A program made the position numbers and the translations under genes. Below, in pieces: positions 50,403 through 60,117 of a stretch of 64,000 nt of DNA; positions within the stretch are counted from its first letter, which is position 1; every line of letters begins with the position of its first letter. The stretch comes from Oceanobacillus polygoni (GTDB lineage: Bacteria > Bacillota > Bacilli > Bacillales > Amphibacillaceae), in NCBI RefSeq assembly GCF_008304605.1, contig NZ_PIJY01000030.1, positions 20,580-84,579 on the forward strand, written 5' to 3'. The notes beneath the pieces are model-generated. The model did no database searches and had not been told where the DNA came from. It saw only the letters and a list, made by a program, of their open reading frames with translations.

Positions 50403-51404
50403 TCATTCCTCATGCTTGGTTATTCCAAAATGCTGGTATGCTTTAGCAGTTATGATTCTTCCTCTTGGTGTTCGTTGAATAAATCCAATTTGCAGCAAAT
50501 ATGGTTCATAGACATCTTCAATCGTTTGAGGCTCTTCACCAATTGTAGCAGCAATTGTATCTAGACCGACTGGGCCACCTTGAAAACCATCAATTATGCC
50601 TTTTAATAGTTTATGATCAATATGATCAAGCCCTGCGTCATCTACTTGAAGCATGTCAAGTGCCTGATCTGTTGTTTCAAGCGAAATCTCCTCTTCCCCT
50701 TTTACTTGGGAAATATCTCGTATTCGCTTTAGCAATCTGTTCGCAATTCGCGGTGTACCTCTTGATCTCCGTGCAACCTCGATTGCACCTTCTTTTGTTA
50801 TGGTTGTATGGAAAATTTCAGCTGTTCGCTCAACGATAGCACATAAATCTTTCACTTCATAGAACTCCAGCCTGCTTAATACACCAAAACGATCGCGGAG
50901 AGGTGCCGTCAGTAACCCGGCTCTTGTTGTCGCTCCGACAAGGGTAAATGGTGGTAGATCAATTTTAACCGATCGTGCGCTAGGTCCCGTACCAATTACG
51001 ATATCAAGGAAGAAGTCCTCCATTGCAGAATACAACACTTCTTCCACTGTACGCGGCAGGCGATGTACCTCATCAATAAATAAAACATCACCAGGCTCAA
51101 GCGAAGACAGTATCGCCGCTAAATCTCCAGCTCGTTCGATTGCTGGACCCGATGTTGAGCGGAAATTAACCCCCATCTCATTTGCAATGATTGCTGCAAG
51201 GGTTGTTTTTCCAAGACCGGGTGGTCCATATAACAATACGTGATCGAGCGGTTCATTGCGCATTTTTGCAGCTTGAATAAAAATACTCAGATTCTCTTTC
51301 ACTTTATCTTGTCCAATATATTGATTTAAACTTACAGGACGAAGACTCAGTTCAATCGACGTATCCTCTTCTTGTAATTCGCCGGTAATCATACGATCCT
51401 CCAT
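50403..51404 (-). CDS. ruvB: Holliday junction branch migration ATPase RuvB
   Basis: 333 residues from ATG 51404; the frame extends to a GTG but with no better site. Walker [11 protein letters not shown], Walker B FIDEVHRL, sensor VGATTRAG and the C-terminal winged helix ([13 protein letters not shown]). AAA+ motor for branch migration with RuvA. A dispersed repeat separates it from ruvA. Confidence 0.97.
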   Translation of the reverse strand: MEDRMITGELQEEDTSIELSLRPVSLNQYIGQDKVKENLSIFIQAAKMRNEPLDHVLLYGPPGLGKTTLAAIIANEMGVNFRSTSGPAIERAGDLAAILSSLEPGDVLFIDEVHRLPRTVEEVLYSAMEDFFLDIVIGTGPSARSVKIDLPPFTLVGATTRAGLLTAPLRDRFGVLSRLEFYEVKDLCAIVERTAEIFHTTITKEGAIEVARRSRGTPRIANRLLKRIRDISQVKGEEEISLETTDQALDMLQVDDAGLDHIDHKLLKGIIDGFQGGPVGLDTIAATIGEEPQTIEDVYEPYLLQIGFIQRTPRGRIITAKAYQHFGITKHEE

Positions 51405-51436
51405 CTTGGACCCCACCCTTCCTAATTTCTAAGATC

Positions 51437-51593
51437 AAAGGCGCAAGCGCCCGTTTAGCAACGTATAAACTGGAGCACTCCGCAAAGAGATAAAGGAAAC
51501 ACGGTGGGTATGAACCGATGTTGACTTATCGTAGTGGAGGAGTGTGAAGTTTGCTAGTTGCTGGGCGCTGGAGCCGGACGTGGCCGTTCCAGC
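51437..51593 (+). repeat. GCGCAAGCGC-type dispersed repeat between ruvA and ruvB
   Basis: About 157 bp, markedly more G+C-rich than its surroundings. Begins AAAGGCGCAAGCGCCCGT and ends GCTGGGCGCTGGAG plus a hairpin (GCTGGA...TCCAGC). The inverted copy at 23991-24150 shares both ends and the block GAACCGATGTT. It lies inside the ruvAB transcription unit. Confidence 0.78.
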
Positions 51594-51625
51594 ACCTGAG
51601 ATAATTCAGACAAATTTTTTCTTTC

Positions 51626-52231
51626 CTAATTTCTAACAAGTAATCCTAATGCTTTTCGAATAATTTCATCTGTATTTGAGAGATTCTCTTTTCTTAAGAG
51701 CGGAATTACAGTTTTTAATTCTCGGTCTGTATAGCCGAGAGCTTGCAATGCTTCTTCTGCTTCCTTATATACTGCAGCATTCGATTCCGTAGAATTAGTA
51801 GCCTGTTCGAAGTCGGTTTGAATCGAGAATACAGAAATTAGTTTCCCTTTCAAATCGAGAATAATTTGACGGGCTGTCTTTTTCCCTACCCCTGGAAAGC
51901 TTGTCAAAAACTTATCGTCTTCCCGTTCAATGGCAGCTACAAATTCAGAAATATCAACACTTGCAAGAATCGCAAGCGCTCCCTTTGGCCCAATACCAGA
52001 AACCGAGATAAGCTTAATAAACAAATACTTTTCATCTTCATTTTTAAATCCATATAGGATTTGGCTGTCTTCACGGACGTGATGGTATGTATGAATAAGT
52101 AATTCTTTGTTTAATGCCGATTGAAACGCAAATGGATTGGCACACAGTATTTCATAACCCACCCCATGCACATCCATGATAACCGACTCATCTAAAATAG
52201 ATACAAGCTGACCTTTAATATACGCTATCAT
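51626..52231 (-). CDS. ruvA: Holliday junction DNA-binding protein RuvA
   Basis: 201 residues. N-terminal OB fold (MIAYIKGQLVSILDESVIMDVHGVGYEI), two helix-hairpin-helix motifs (SGIGPKGALAIL and FPGVGKKTARQIILDL) and a C-terminal RuvB-binding domain (EEALQALGYTDREL). It binds four-way junctions and loads RuvB. In Bacillus subtilis it lies near bofC; no bofC is present here. Confidence 0.96.
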   Translation of the reverse strand: MIAYIKGQLVSILDESVIMDVHGVGYEILCANPFAFQSALNKELLIHTYHHVREDSQILYGFKNEDEKYLFIKLISVSGIGPKGALAILASVDISEFVAAIEREDDKFLTSFPGVGKKTARQIILDLKGKLISVFSIQTDFEQATNSTESNAAVYKEAEEALQALGYTDRELKTVIPLLRKENLSNTDEIIRKALGLLVRN

Positions 52232-52259
52232 GTAATCATTCCTTTAATTATTTTAACAT

Positions 52260-52412
52260 AAAGTAAAACTTCGTTCACTGGAGAGGTTCCCTTCCTTCCC
52301 ATTGAATGTTAGCACGACAGGAGTTTAACACACACAGTCTCCCCTGCCTTCACGTTATTGATTTACTCACGCTTGGAGATAGGGGATTACCAGCACGTTA
52401 ATGCGTGATAAA
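52260..52412 (+). repeat. about 150-bp intergenic repeat, related to 37876-37940
   Basis: Begins AAAGTAAAACTTCGTTCACTGG and ends CAGCACGTTAATGCGTGA; both ends recur next to each other at 37876-37940. The middle is G+C-richer than its surroundings. Gap between yebC and ruvA. Confidence 0.5.
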
Positions 52413-52424
52413 TCTAAGACACAA

Positions 52425-52462
52425 AGATAAACTTCTATTCCGAATCGAAATAGAAGTTCATC
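52425..52462 (-). terminator. terminator after yebC
   Basis: AACTTCTATT (52430-52439) and AATAGAAGTT (52449-52458) make a perfect 10-bp stem, followed on the minus strand by TATCTTTG. Confidence 0.7.
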
Positions 52463-52468
52463 TCAGAT

Positions 52469-53200
52469 TTAATCGGACGTCTCCAGATTGTGATGGATAT
52501 CCTGAACGTCCTCGCTCTCTTCTAATGTATCAAGAAGCGCCATCATTTTTTCTTCATCTTCACTAGAAAGCTTGTTATAATTTTGTGGAATTAACGTAAC
52601 CTCATTATCTGCAAGTTCATAGTCATTTTGCATGAGAAGATCAACCACTGTTTGGTATTCCTCCGGCGTGGTGTATATTTCATATGCTTCATCATGAGAT
52701 TCGATATCCTCTGCTCCTGCTTCAAGTGCAGCTAACGTCAGTTCATCCTCATCGATTGTACCATCTTCATTTGAAATAACAATGTAGCCTTTTCGATCGA
52801 ACATGAAGGACACGCTTCCGCTTTCACCAAGGTTGCCGCCATTCTTTTTAAATGCGTGCCTTACTTCTGCAGCAGCACGGTTTTTATTATCCGTCAATAC
52901 ATGAACGATGACAGCTACACCTCCCGGACCATAACCTTCATAAGTGATTTCCTCATAGCTCGCACCATCGAGTGTGCCCGCTGCCTTTTTAATATTACGC
53001 TCAATATTATCATTCGGCATATTGTCTGCCTTCGCTTTTTCAACAGCAGTTCTTAGCGGTGCATTTGTGCTAAGATCGGCACCACCAAGTTTTGCCGCTA
53101 TATAAATATCTTTAGCATGCCGCATAAAGATTTTTCCTCTTTTTGCATCTTGTGCATTTTTTCTCTTTTGTATATTTTTCCATTTAGAATGACCAGCCAT
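52469..53200 (-). CDS. yebC: YebC/PmpR family protein (YrbC)
   Basis: 243 residues. [14 protein letters not shown] at the start, [15 protein letters not shown] and [22 protein letters not shown] are family hallmarks. Long annotated as a transcription regulator; the YebC family has more recently been linked to translation of proline-rich stretches. Same position as yrbC in Bacillus. Intact. Confidence 0.93.
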   Translation of the reverse strand: MAGHSKWKNIQKRKNAQDAKRGKIFMRHAKDIYIAAKLGGADLSTNAPLRTAVEKAKADNMPNDNIERNIKKAAGTLDGASYEEITYEGYGPGGVAVIVHVLTDNKNRAAAEVRHAFKKNGGNLGESGSVSFMFDRKGYIVISNEDGTIDEDELTLAALEAGAEDIESHDEAYEIYTTPEEYQTVVDLLMQNDYELADNEVTLIPQNYNKLSSEDEEKMMALLDTLEESEDVQDIHHNLETSD

Positions 53201-53321
53201 TGGACATTCTCCTCTCTAGAAATTCTTTCCTTACTATATCAAAAAAAGTGCTATTGGAAAAGACTGATCCATCTAGAGATTGTGCCAATGGTTGCAATAG
53301 AGGGGCTAAAGGTAAACTTAA

Positions 53322-53879
53322 TTAGTCATTTAATTGAAAAAGATCTTCAACAAATCTTTCTAAATCATCTCCATTATACTTCGCCTGTAGCCTAGCATCC
53401 AGGTTTTTCATACGGTCCCACTCAATGTCATCCGTATATACAATTATTTGCTTGTCCGTATCCGGTACAATTTTTTTAACCTCTTCTTCGATATGATGTG
53501 AAACATCATGATCAAAATGCTCGCGAAGTATGACTGCAACGACAATGCGATCTTCTGTGGATGCTACTTGTGTTTGAATAATATCCTTTTGTTTACTTAA
53601 TTCCTTTGTTATACGAGCTGATTCTTCATTCGTAAAGGCATCTGAGTAATGACTAAAGTCAGATGCGTTAACACCTTCTTGCTCACTTTGCGGATACCCA
53701 CCCTGTTCACCTATTGAAGGCTGATTGGTTTCATACCTATCATTTGCATTTGTCTCAGGCTCAAAGTGAATTGGCTGAATTGTATTATCCCTACGCTGCT
53801 CGGATGTGTCTTGTCCGGCGTTGCAACCAGCTACCAGTAGGAGTAGCATCATCAAACTTATTCCTCTTTTTATAAACAT
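53322..53879 (-). CDS. YhcN/YlaJ-family sporulation lipoprotein (CoxA-like)
   Basis: 185 residues with a lipoprotein signal (LLLVAGC, Cys19), an Asn/Gln-rich linker and a C-terminal YhcN/YlaJ domain (ARITKELSKQKDIIQTQVASTEDRIVVAVIL and EEVKKIVPDTDKQIIVYTDD). CoxA (YrbB), a spore cortex protein of this family, lies beside safA in Bacillus; here nadE lies between. Its AAGGGAGGT ribosome binding site is held in a perfect hairpin (53888-53920). Confidence 0.8.
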   Translation of the reverse strand: MFIKRGISLMMLLLLVAGCNAGQDTSEQRRDNTIQPIHFEPETNANDRYETNQPSIGEQGGYPQSEQEGVNASDFSHYSDAFTNEESARITKELSKQKDIIQTQVASTEDRIVVAVILREHFDHDVSHHIEEEVKKIVPDTDKQIIVYTDDIEWDRMKNLDARLQAKYNGDDLERFVEDLFQLND

Positions 53880-53887
53880 AAATATAA

Positions 53888-53920
53888 ACCTCCCTTACAT
53901 CTAGTTTGTATAAGGGAGGT
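53888..53920 (-). promoter_or_regulatory. hairpin sequestering the ribosome binding site of the CoxA-like gene
   Basis: ACCTCCCTTA (minus strand, 53920-53911) pairs perfectly with TAAGGGAGGT (53897-53888) across a 13-base loop. The second arm is the Shine-Dalgarno sequence, eight bases before the ATG at 53879. The hairpin may also act as an attenuator or terminator after nadE (weak T tract TTTATATTT). Confidence 0.7.
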
Positions 53921-53948
53921 CTATTTACACAGTTAAATTAAGGAAAAA

Positions 53949-54689
53949 CTAGCTTCGCTTAAATTGTGGAAGTCCAGTACGTTTATGCTCAGTCCGTTGA
54001 TGCATTCTTTCGATCGTTGCCTTATCTGCAGCAGAAATTTCTTGCCCCTTTAAATAAGCATCGATAACGTCATAAGAAACACCCATTTCCTGCTCGTCTG
54101 TTTGGTCTTCCCATAAATCAGCACTCGGTTTCTTTGTAACAACTTGTTCTGGAACACCAAGAAATGCTGCCATTTCCCTAACTTCAGTTTTTGTAAAATC
54201 TACAATTGGCAGAATATCTACACCGCCATCACCGTATTTCGTAAAGTATCCAGTATACCATTCGGCTGCATTATCTGTACCTACTACTAAATAATTATAA
54301 TTGGTAGCAATTGTATAGAGTGTGCTCATACGCAACCTCGCTCTCAAGTTTGCACCTGCGAGCTGATCATTCGTCTCATTAAATTGTCCCTTTTCTTGAA
54401 GACCGTTCTGAATCTGGTCATACATCACTTGATGCGTTTCTGTAAGGTCAATTGTTAACGAATCAATGGCTGCTTGTTCAATAACATTTCTTGCATCAAT
54501 AAGATTTGAATCCGATGTATGTATTGGCATCATTACACCGAGAGAGTTATCTGGACAAGCACGCTTGATTAAATTTGCAACTACAGCTGAATCAAGCCCG
54601 CCACTTACTCCTACGAGTAATCCATCTACATGAGCCTGTCTTACTTGCTCTTGTAACCACTCAATAATTTTCTTCACTTCGTTTTCCAT
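53949..54689 (-). CDS. nadE: ammonia-dependent NAD+ synthetase
   Basis: 246 residues, the short form without a glutaminase domain. PP-loop GVSGGLDSAV at residues 27-36, GTDNAAEWYTGYFTKYGDGG and the C-terminal KKPSADLWEDQTDEQEMG. It amidates nicotinic acid adenine dinucleotide to NAD+. In Bacillus subtilis the niaR-nadBAC genes lie in this neighbourhood and nadE elsewhere; here nadE is found instead. Confidence 0.95.
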   Translation of the reverse strand: MENEVKKIIEWLQEQVRQAHVDGLLVGVSGGLDSAVVANLIKRACPDNSLGVMMPIHTSDSNLIDARNVIEQAAIDSLTIDLTETHQVMYDQIQNGLQEKGQFNETNDQLAGANLRARLRMSTLYTIATNYNYLVVGTDNAAEWYTGYFTKYGDGGVDILPIVDFTKTEVREMAAFLGVPEQVVTKKPSADLWEDQTDEQEMGVSYDVIDAYLKGQEISAADKATIERMHQRTEHKRTGLPQFKRS

Positions 54690-54814
54690 GCTAATCTCTC
54701 CTTGTAAATTGCCTGTTTATCATTTATTTTATCATTATTTTAGCTTTTTTCAATTTCAAAAGGATTTTTCATCTACGGGACTAACTTACATACGAAATAT
54801 AGCTTGGGATAAAA

Positions 54815-54843
54815 ATAAAAGAGACGAACTTGATTCGCCTCGT
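54815..54843 (-). terminator. terminator after safA
   Basis: GAGGCGAA and TTCGTCTC (one G-T pair) with a 5-base loop, followed on the minus strand by TTTTATTTTTAT. Confidence 0.75.
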
Positions 54844-54861
54844 TGATAACTCTATTTATCA

Positions 54862-55824
54862 TTATTCACTTTCATGTTTATTATTCGTAGGATTAAATTG
54901 TGGGAACATTGGTGGTTTCGGGTAAGTAGCTCCATCTGTCTGTAGTCTTTCAAATTGTGGTGGATACGTTTGACCAGATGATAGCGGCTGCACTTGGTTC
55001 AATTGCTCCCCCCCAGAAACCGCGCCTGTATCTACTGGATTGTAATGCACCAGCTCTCTTGACCCACAACCGCAATCTCCCGCCCCAGCTACATGATGTC
55101 CTCCATGGTGATGGGATGGCATAAACGGAGGTGCTGCAAATCCACCGTGATGATGACCCCCATGATGACAAGGAGGAGGTGGGCAGCAAGGATGGATATA
55201 AATCGGAATCATTGGAGGACAACACGGTTGGACTGGATGATGATACATTGGAATTGGATGGTGCATCGGTTCCATCATCGGCTGATGCATCGGCTCCATT
55301 ATTGGTTGCTGTTCCGGAATTGGTTGCTTCACTTCTTTAATGGCTTCTTTTTTAACCTCCTTTTTCACTTCCTGTTTTACTGGTTTTACTTCCTGCTTTG
55401 GTTTCACTTCCTGCTTCGGCTTCACTTCCGGTGTTTTCATCTGATAAGGCATCTGCGGGAAATTAATCGTCGTGTATTGTTTTATATCCTGATCCATGAT
55501 CGGCATTTGTGGTAGTGATGGAACAGGCATTTCAGGCTTTACAGCTTGGTGCAATTTCGTGTCGTCTTCTTTAATTACCGGCATCGGCTTCGGCGAAGTA
55601 TCGACATATGGCTTTTTAACTTCTTCTTTTTTAACTTCCTTTACTGCTACTTTTTCTTTTTTTACCGTTTTGGCATCTCCAGGAATTTTAATTTTCATCC
55701 CTGGCATAATCATATCTGGACTCGATAATTGTGAGTTCATTGCTTTTAACTCTTCAAAATTTACGCCATATTTTTTGGAGAGCTCCCACAATGTGTCTCC
55801 TTTTTGTACAATGTGTATTTTCAA
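54862..55824 (-). CDS. safA: SafA-like spore coat morphogenetic protein with LysM domain
   Basis: 320 residues starting at TTG 55824, eleven bases after AAAGGAG; an upstream ATG overlaps that site. An N-terminal LysM domain (KIHIVQKGDTLWELSKKYGV to PGMKIKIPG) is followed by Lys/Pro/Glu-rich tandem repeats (KQEVKP type) and a low-complexity region rich in Met, Pro, His and Cys with CCPP, CHHGGHHHGG and CGCG motifs. SafA anchors to cortex and organises the inner coat. Family membership rests on LysM plus synteny; the Cys/His tail is unusually dense. Confidence 0.82.
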   Translation of the reverse strand: MKIHIVQKGDTLWELSKKYGVNFEELKAMNSQLSSPDMIMPGMKIKIPGDAKTVKKEKVAVKEVKKEEVKKPYVDTSPKPMPVIKEDDTKLHQAVKPEMPVPSLPQMPIMDQDIKQYTTINFPQMPYQMKTPEVKPKQEVKPKQEVKPVKQEVKKEVKKEAIKEVKQPIPEQQPIMEPMHQPMMEPMHHPIPMYHHPVQPCCPPMIPIYIHPCCPPPPCHHGGHHHGGFAAPPFMPSHHHGGHHVAGAGDCGCGSRELVHYNPVDTGAVSGGEQLNQVQPLSSGQTYPPQFERLQTDGATYPKPPMFPQFNPTNNKHESE

Positions 55825-55936
55825 AACGAACCATACTCCTTTCATTCATTGCTTAAAACCTGGGCTAATTACTCTATATCAGCATATGCACTACTTGAAC
55901 AAAAGTTGCCCATGAATTATGACAGTATGTATACGC

Positions 55937-55968
55937 AAAAACGCCAGGCAAAGTCAGCCTGACGTTTT
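55937..55968 (-). terminator. terminator after pheA
   Basis: ACGTCAGGC and GCCTGGCGT (one wobble) around a short loop directly after the stop codon, followed by TTTTTG. Confidence 0.82.
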
Positions 55969-56820
55969 TTAAATGTTCATATGATAAACTGGATATGTAC
56001 CAAGAATGGTTACTTCACAACCTAATGCCTCTAGTTCCGCTTTCACACCTGGGAAGAGAACATTATCATAAGGTTGGTCAACATCAATAATAAAGAAATA
56101 ATTACCGAGCCCTGTTTTCGTTGGTCGAGATTCAATTTTTGATAAATTCATTTTACGCCAAGAAAAGGCAGATAATATTTGATGTAATGCTCCTGGCTTA
56201 TCACTTGGTAATCCAATAAGTAAGGTTGTTCGCTCTAAGTGGGCTTCATGCTTTATTTGCACCAAGTCTCTGTTCTTCGTAAGCACTAAGAAACGTGTAT
56301 GATTATTTGGGTAATCATGTATGTTTGCTTTATATATTTGTAAGCCGTACTCACTAGCAGCAAGCTTATTTCCTATTGCAGCAATTGGTTCGTTACGCTC
56401 GCTCACAATCTCAGCAGCTCTCCCTGTAGAAGTTGAGAAAACAGTGCCAGCATGTGATAAATTTTGATGTAAAAATTGATGACACTGTGCTATCGCATGA
56501 CTATGTGAATGCACTTCTTGGATATCCGATAGCTTTCCATCAAAATCCTTTCGTACTAACAAATGCTGCTGAATCGGTACAACGATTTCTGAAACTACTG
56601 GTAGTCTTACCTGGTGGATTAAATAATCAACCGTTATCTGCACTGTACCCTCTATCGCATTTTCTAGTGGAACGACACCAATATCAATGGTGCCGTTATC
56701 TACCGCATCAATACACTCCGCTATCGTTTGAAAGCTTTGCTTCTTTTCATCGCCGAATGCAGTATCTACTGCTAATTTTGTAAATGTCCCTTTTGGTCCT
56801 AAATAGCCTATTTCCGTCAC
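55969..56820 (-). CDS. pheA: prephenate dehydratase
   Basis: 283 residues. Dehydratase domain 1-180 (GYLGPKGTFTKLAVDTAFG; VVPLENAIEGTVQITVDYL; NNHTRFLVL with the catalytic Thr-Arg-Phe). The C-terminal ACT domain has GLPSDKPGALHQILSAFSWRKMNLSKIESRPTKT, the Phe feedback site. Penultimate step of phenylalanine synthesis. The separate pheB ACT gene found beside it in Bacillus subtilis is absent. Confidence 0.95.
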   Translation of the reverse strand: MTEIGYLGPKGTFTKLAVDTAFGDEKKQSFQTIAECIDAVDNGTIDIGVVPLENAIEGTVQITVDYLIHQVRLPVVSEIVVPIQQHLLVRKDFDGKLSDIQEVHSHSHAIAQCHQFLHQNLSHAGTVFSTSTGRAAEIVSERNEPIAAIGNKLAASEYGLQIYKANIHDYPNNHTRFLVLTKNRDLVQIKHEAHLERTTLLIGLPSDKPGALHQILSAFSWRKMNLSKIESRPTKTGLGNYFFIIDVDQPYDNVLFPGVKAELEALGCEVTILGTYPVYHMNI

Positions 56821-56854
56821 TAACAGTTCCTCCCCCTAAAAGCGATCGCCATTC

Positions 56855-58135
56855 TTATTCAATGAATTCAAATTCAAAATCTAATAAGCGAATCGTATCG
56901 CCATCTTTTGCCCCTTTTTCCCTTAGAGCAGCGTCTACACCCATGCCACGTATTTGTCGTGCAAAGCGTTGTGTCGCTTCATCTCGCTGAAAATCTGTCA
57001 TTTTAAACAGTTTTTCAATTTTATTACCATAAAGCACAAAGGCACCGTCTGGGTCCCTTGTAATATGGAACGGTTCTTCCTCTTTCTGATAACGGTAAAC
57101 AACCGTCTCATCGATATCCTCTATTTCTGTCTTGTTTTTAGGGATCGTCTCCAAGAGATCAGCGATTGCAAATAGGATGTCTCTTAACCCTTCTCTTGTC
57201 AATGCCGAAATTTCATAAATAGGTAAACTTTCTCCTAATTGTTCTTTAAATTTCTCTAGATTTTCTGCAGCTCCGGGCATGTCCATTTTATTAGCTGCAA
57301 TAAGCTGCGGTCGTTTCGATAATTTTGCATCATATGCTTCTAATTCCTGATTTATTTTCAAGTAATCATCATATGGGTCTCTACCTTCAATGCTCGCCAT
57401 ATCAATGACATGTACAATAACTCGTGTTCGTTCCACATGTCGGAGGAACTGGTGACCAAGTCCAACCCCAGCTGACGCTCCTTCAATTAATCCAGGAAGG
57501 TCTGCCATAACAAAGCTTCGCTGATCGCCTGTGTCAACAACACCTAAGTTTGGTGACAGTGTTGTGAAATGATAATCCGCAATTTTCGGCTTCGCTGCAC
57601 TTACAACAGACAAGAAGGTAGACTTTCCGACACTTGGAAACCCTACGAGTCCAACATCCGCAATTAATTTTAGCTCTACTTTAATATTTCTTTCCTGTCC
57701 TGGCTCACCGTTTTCAGCCATATCTGGCGCTGGATTTCTTGGTGTTGCAAAACGCGTATTCCCGCGTCCACCTCTTCCACCACGAACAATGACAGCTTGC
57801 TGGTCATGCACCGTTAAATCGGCAATTACCTCTTCGGTATCTTCATCAATAACCGTGGTTCCTGGGGGAACAGGCAGAATCAAAGGTGCAGCATTTTTAC
57901 CATGCTGCGTTTTGCTCATTCCATTCTCTCCACGCTTTCCTTTAAAGTGGCGATTATATCTAAAATCCATTAACGTGTTGAGCCCTTCATCCACTTTAAA
58001 TATTATATCTGCACCATTACCACCATCGCCCCCAGCAGGGCCACCCATTGGTACATATTTCTCTCGTCGATAAGCTACAAGACCATTACCACCGTCTCCA
58101 GCCTTTACGTACACACTGACCTGATCTACAAACAT
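56855..58135 (-). CDS. obg: GTPase Obg
   Basis: 426 residues. The Gly-rich Obg fold spans 1-158 ([25 protein letters not shown]). The GTPase domain has G1 [10 protein letters not shown]3 [10 protein letters not shown]4 AANKMD and a C-terminal OCT domain. Essential GTPase tied to 50S assembly, the stringent response and, in Bacillus, activation of sporulation. Downstream of spo0B by 17 bases, as in Bacillus. Confidence 0.97.
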   Translation of the reverse strand: MFVDQVSVYVKAGDGGNGLVAYRREKYVPMGGPAGGDGGNGADIIFKVDEGLNTLMDFRYNRHFKGKRGENGMSKTQHGKNAAPLILPVPPGTTVIDEDTEEVIADLTVHDQQAVIVRGGRGGRGNTRFATPRNPAPDMAENGEPGQERNIKVELKLIADVGLVGFPSVGKSTFLSVVSAAKPKIADYHFTTLSPNLGVVDTGDQRSFVMADLPGLIEGASAGVGLGHQFLRHVERTRVIVHVIDMASIEGRDPYDDYLKINQELEAYDAKLSKRPQLIAANKMDMPGAAENLEKFKEQLGESLPIYEISALTREGLRDILFAIADLLETIPKNKTEIEDIDETVVYRYQKEEEPFHITRDPDGAFVLYGNKIEKLFKMTDFQRDEATQRFARQIRGMGVDAALREKGAKDGDTIRLLDFEFEFIE

Positions 58136-58152
58136 TGTGATTCACCTCATTA

Positions 58153-58689
58153 TTACTGCGAAATGATTAAACCAAAGCTTACTCCATTCATTGTTTTAGC
58201 TATTACCATTTCCGCAGTTTCATCTCTGTGTATTTTCTTGATGTCGTTCATTAACTGTTCTACTTCGCCCGCTTCGCATGCGACAGAAAGCATAAATTTC
58301 ATCTGTGTCTCCGTGCTTTCTTCTACAATTAATTTTACCTCATAAAGCTCTTCTGGATTAAGAATGCCCGCGCATCGTTCCATAAATTCATGAAACTGAT
58401 TTACAAGTATAGAATCCGAAGCATGCAGGTTTTTATACTCCGGATGTATTTTATACGTTAGACGAAAGTTTTCGTAACGCGTATCAAATTGGATGATCCA
58501 AAGCATAAAATCCGGCACGTTCAAACTCATTAGTTTTCGCTCTTCATTGTAATAATCAACAATTTCGCTAAGCTTTTTCTCTACTTTGTCGAAGTTTCTC
58601 ATGCCAACGTACCCTTGAACAATTTGCAACCGATTCATTAAATCATGGCGATAATGCTGTAAAATTTGTACAACCCGCTCCCCCATCAT
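58153..58689 (-). CDS. spo0B: sporulation initiation phosphotransferase Spo0B
   Basis: 178 residues. The phosphoacceptor motif YRHDLMNRLQIVQGY (His15) forms the four-helix-bundle dimer; the C-terminal part is the degenerate kinase-like domain. Spo0B transfers phosphate from Spo0F to Spo0A. The N terminus ahead of His is shorter than in Bacillus subtilis, where the His is at position 30. GGGGAGAG precedes ATGATG. Cotranscribed with obg. Confidence 0.9.
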   Translation of the reverse strand: MMGERVVQILQHYRHDLMNRLQIVQGYVGMRNFDKVEKKLSEIVDYYNEERKLMSLNVPDFMLWIIQFDTRYENFRLTYKIHPEYKNLHASDSILVNQFHEFMERCAGILNPEELYEVKLIVEESTETQMKFMLSVACEAGEVEQLMNDIKKIHRDETAEMVIAKTMNGVSFGLIISQ

Positions 58690-58814
58690 GCTCTCCCCCC
58701 ATTATTATGAAAGTATAGCAGATATCAACAAAAACTGGAAGCAAGCCCCTTAAGCTTCAACAAAATTTCTTTTGCTTCTTCATTTTATCGAACTTGATCG
58801 TCATATTTGAAGGT

Positions 58815-59092
58815 AACTGCGAACTAATATGCAATTACGGATTGTACATATACCCGCTACGGAAACACACTACGCTAGTACCGGCTCACTACCTATTCCT
58901 AACATTGTTTATCAAAACAGAAACGTTGCTCTAACCAGTCCGAGTGAGCGTAGGGCGGGTGACTCCTGTGGGAACAGCACGTGTCTGAAGGCTCGTAGGA
59001 AGTGAGGCTGAAGCCGTGCCCACGGAAAGCACCCGTCTGAAGCGATCCCGGACGGTCGGGCTTACTCATACCTCAGCAGTTAGTTCGCAGTT
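58815..59092. mobile_element. 278-bp MITE-like element with perfect 13-bp terminal inverted repeats
   Basis: AACTGCGAACTAA (58815-58827) and TTAGTTCGCAGTT (59080-59092) are exact inverted ends. The interior is clearly more G+C-rich than the flanks, has no coding frame, and contains complementary blocks able to fold. It fills most of the 473-bp gap between spo0B and rpmA. No transposase is present, so it would be a non-autonomous element. I see no clear target duplication. Confidence 0.65.
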
Positions 59093-59118
59093 TATATTTT
59101 ATGTGGATTATCGATAAA

Positions 59119-59156
59119 GAAAAACTCCAGCCAAAATGATTGACTGGAGTTTTATG
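59119..59156 (-). terminator. terminator after rpmA
   Basis: AAAACTCCAG (59121-59130) and CTGGAGTTTT (59144-59153), perfect 10-bp stem; minus strand continues TTTTTCTTT. Confidence 0.85.
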
Positions 59157-59162
59157 AATTCA

Positions 59163-59799
<637 letters not shown>

Positions 59800-59808
59800 T
59801 CAAAACCC

Positions 59809-60117
59809 TTATGCATTGATTTTTTCGATTACTAGTTTCGTATAAGGCTGACGATGACCTTGTTTACGATGATAGTTTTTTCTGCGTTTGAATTTATAAA
59901 CAATAACCTTCTTCTGACGGCCTTGTTTTTCAACTTTAGCAGTAACTGTTGCACCTTCAACGAATGGAGCACCAACTTTAACATCATCTCCACCAACGAA
60001 AAGAACCTTATCAAAAGTAACAGTCTCATTTGCTTCAGCTGAAACTTTTTCTACGTAGATTTCTTGTCCTTCTACAACTTTAACTTGTTTACCACCTGTT
60101 TCAATAATTGCGTACAT
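59809..60117 (-). CDS. rplU: 50S ribosomal protein L21
   Basis: 102 residues. [54 protein letters not shown] are L21 signatures. First gene of rplU-prp-rpmA. AAGGAGG precedes the ATG. The 5' leader carries the L21 leader motif, interrupted by a repeat. Confidence 0.98.
   Translation of the reverse strand: MYAIIETGGKQVKVVEGQEIYVEKVSAEANETVTFDKVLFVGGDDVKVGAPFVEGATVTAKVEKQGRQKKVIVYKFKRRKNYHRKQGHRQPYTKLVIEKINA

Noticed and set aside
55350..55440. Tandem short repeats that resemble a small CRISPR-like array
   Set aside because: They encode the KQEVKP repeats of the SafA-like protein in frame, with no unique spacers.
55093..55515. 140-codon open frame opposite the safA-like gene, rich in Trp, Arg and His
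   Set aside because: It mirrors the His/Pro/Met repeats of safA in reverse; no start signal or plausible protein composition.
58815..59092. G+C-rich block considered as an rRNA or tRNA fragment
   Set aside because: No rRNA signature blocks or tRNA cloverleaf; terminal inverted repeats fit a repeat element better.
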